Shown in pieces: positions 13,411 to 14,119 of a DNA stretch of 14,119 nucleotides (its first letter is position 1; each line of letters begins with the position of its first letter). Source of the DNA: an uncultured Bacillota bacterium. Lineage in GTDB: Bacteria > Bacillota > Clostridia > Lachnospirales > Lachnospiraceae. A program made the position numbers and the translations under genes. The stretch is taken from assembly GCA_905200905.1 (NCBI GenBank), contig CAJKMA010000067.1, positions 1-14,119 on the forward strand, written 5' to 3'. The notes beneath the pieces were generated by a model, which was not told where the DNA came from, ran no database searches, and worked only from the letters and a program-made list of their open reading frames with translations.

Positions 13411-13437
13411 TTAGCACTCGATTGGAATGAGTGCTAA
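13411..13437 (+). promoter_or_regulatory. CIRCE operator (HrcA binding site)
   Basis: A perfect TTAGCACTC-N9-GAGTGCTAA inverted repeat, the canonical CIRCE, lies 39 nt before the groES start. HrcA binds it to repress groESL under normal conditions; release follows heat or protein-folding stress. hrcA itself is not in the window. Confidence 0.98.
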
Positions 13438-13476
13438 TAAACAAAAGAGATGAATTTTTTTAAGGAGGAAATAGAT

Positions 13477-13761
13477 ATGAAGTTAGTACCATTAGGAGAC
13501 AGAGTTGTATTGAAACAGTTAGTTGCTGAAGAAACAACAAAATCAGGCATCGTTCTGCCAGGTCAGGCACAGGAAAAACCACAGCAGGCAGAAGTTGTTG
13601 CAGTAGGTCCAGGCGGTGTTGTAGATGGAAAAGAAGTGAAAATGGAAGTTGCAGCAGGCGATCAGGTTATCTATTCCAAATACGCAGGAACAGAAGTGAA
13701 ATTAGACGGTGAAGAATTTATCATTGTAAGACAGAGCGATATTTTAGCAGTTGTTAAATAA
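13477..13761 (+). CDS. groES: Co-chaperonin GroES (Hsp10)
   Basis: A 94-residue co-chaperonin, full length, that caps GroEL and closes the folding chamber. It begins KLVPLGDRVVLKQL; the mobile loop that contacts GroEL is EETTKSGIVLPGQAQEKPQQ (about 18-37). VVAVGPG, GDQVIYSKYAGTEVKLDGEEFIIVRQSDILAVV complete the beta-barrel (given in part). The ATG at 13477 is chosen for AAGGAGGAA at 13462-13470; the ATG at 13450 would add nine residues without a site. It uses more GTT/GCA codons than its neighbours, as expected for a highly expressed gene. groEL follows after 26 nt. Confidence 0.97.
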   Translation: MKLVPLGDRVVLKQLVAEETTKSGIVLPGQAQEKPQQAEVVAVGPGGVVDGKEVKMEVAAGDQVIYSKYAGTEVKLDGEEFIIVRQSDILAVVK

Positions 13762-13787
13762 TAGGAAAATTTAGGAGGAATGTCATC

Positions 13788-14119
13788 ATGGCAAAAGAAA
13801 TTAAATATGGAGCAGAGGCAAGAGCAGCCCTGGAAGCTGGAGTAAATAAATTAGCAGATACTGTAAGAGTAACATTAGGACCAAAAGGAAGAAACGTTGT
13901 TTTAGATAAATCTTTTGGTGCACCACTGATTACTAATGACGGTGTTACCATTGCGAAAGAAATTGAGTTAGAAGATGGATTTGAAAACATGGGCGCACAG
14001 CTTATTAAAGAAGTTGCAGCGAAAACAAATGACGTAGCAGGTGATGGTACTACAACAGCTACTGTTCTGGCACAGGCTATGGTTCATGAAGGAATGAAAA
14101 ACCTTGCAGCAGGTGCAAA
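13788..14119 (+). CDS. groEL: Chaperonin GroEL (Hsp60), 5' part only
   Basis: The first 110 codons of the chaperonin, cut by the window end. Translation gives MAKEIKYGAEARAALEAGVNKLADTVRVTLGPKGRNVVLDKSFG, then PLITNDGVTIAKEIELED and KEVAAKTNDVAGDGTTTATVLAQAM (in pieces). These carry the equatorial-domain ATP site: TLGPKGRN, and GDGTTT with the catalytic Asp equivalent to E. coli Asp87. The ATG at 13788 has AGGAGG at 13773-13778. It is cotranscribed with groES under CIRCE control. Nothing abnormal is seen in the available part. Confidence 0.97.
   Translation, partial: MAKEIKYGAEARAALEAGVNKLADTVRVTLGPKGRNVVLDKSFGAPLITNDGVTIAKEIELEDGFENMGAQLIKEVAAKTNDVAGDGTTTATVLAQAMVHEGMKNLAAGA

Noticed and set aside
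1..14119. CRISPR arrays, insertion sequences, prophage, tRNA or rRNA genes
   Set aside because: No spaced direct repeats, transposase or integrase, terminal inverted repeats or RNA-gene signatures were seen on reading both strands.

Overview
The window looks like a piece of a spore-forming Clostridia chromosome, most likely Lachnospiraceae. This is inferred from the AT-rich, purine-biased coding strand, strong GGAGG-type ribosome binding sites, a SigK-type sporulation sigma factor, CodY, an HrcA/CIRCE-controlled groESL operon and the gene order. It is almost entirely core genome. I see no rRNA, tRNA, CRISPR array, insertion sequence or prophage.

Region 1 (20-5571, + strand) is one tightly packed gene string: ireB (UPF0297), ruvX/yqgF, a DUF1292 gene, RNase J (true start a TTG at 1127), a YlbF-family protein, a short MltG-like membrane protein lacking the catalytic domain, the tRNA O-methyltransferase trmR and the U32-family tRNA hydroxylase trhP. 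It follows the B. subtilis yrzL-yrrK-yrzB ... yrrL-yrrM-yrrN/O order. The string mixes DNA repair or rRNA processing, mRNA decay (RNase J plus a YlbF-type RNase cofactor), envelope biology and wobble-uridine modification. TrhP makes 5-hydroxyuridine and TrmR methylates it to 5-methoxyuridine.

Region 2 (5545-6171, - strand) is sigK, convergent with and overlapping the end of trhP. It starts at a GTG and encodes no pro-peptide. A perfect hairpin inside its helix-turn-helix codons may terminate the trhP transcript.

Region 3 (6390-10946, + strand) is comM-dprA-topA, a DNA-processing/competence and topology operon closed by a strong intrinsic terminator.

Region 4 (11000-12195, + strand) is the most unusual part. 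It has the layout of a two-component system followed by a PepSY lipoprotein gene, but both regulatory genes carry in-frame internal deletions. The response regulator keeps its receiver and the last ~20 residues of its winged helix. The histidine kinase keeps its first membrane segment, part of the sensor and the last ~25 residues of its ATPase domain. Upstream of the lipoprotein gene, an exact 11-bp tandem repeat beside a good -10 box looks like an intact OmpR-family operator, though the local regulator has lost its DNA-binding domain.

Region 5 (12383-14119, + strand) has codY with its own likely promoter and terminator, an A-tract-rich gap, a perfect CIRCE operator, groES, and the first 110 codons of groEL, which runs off the window.
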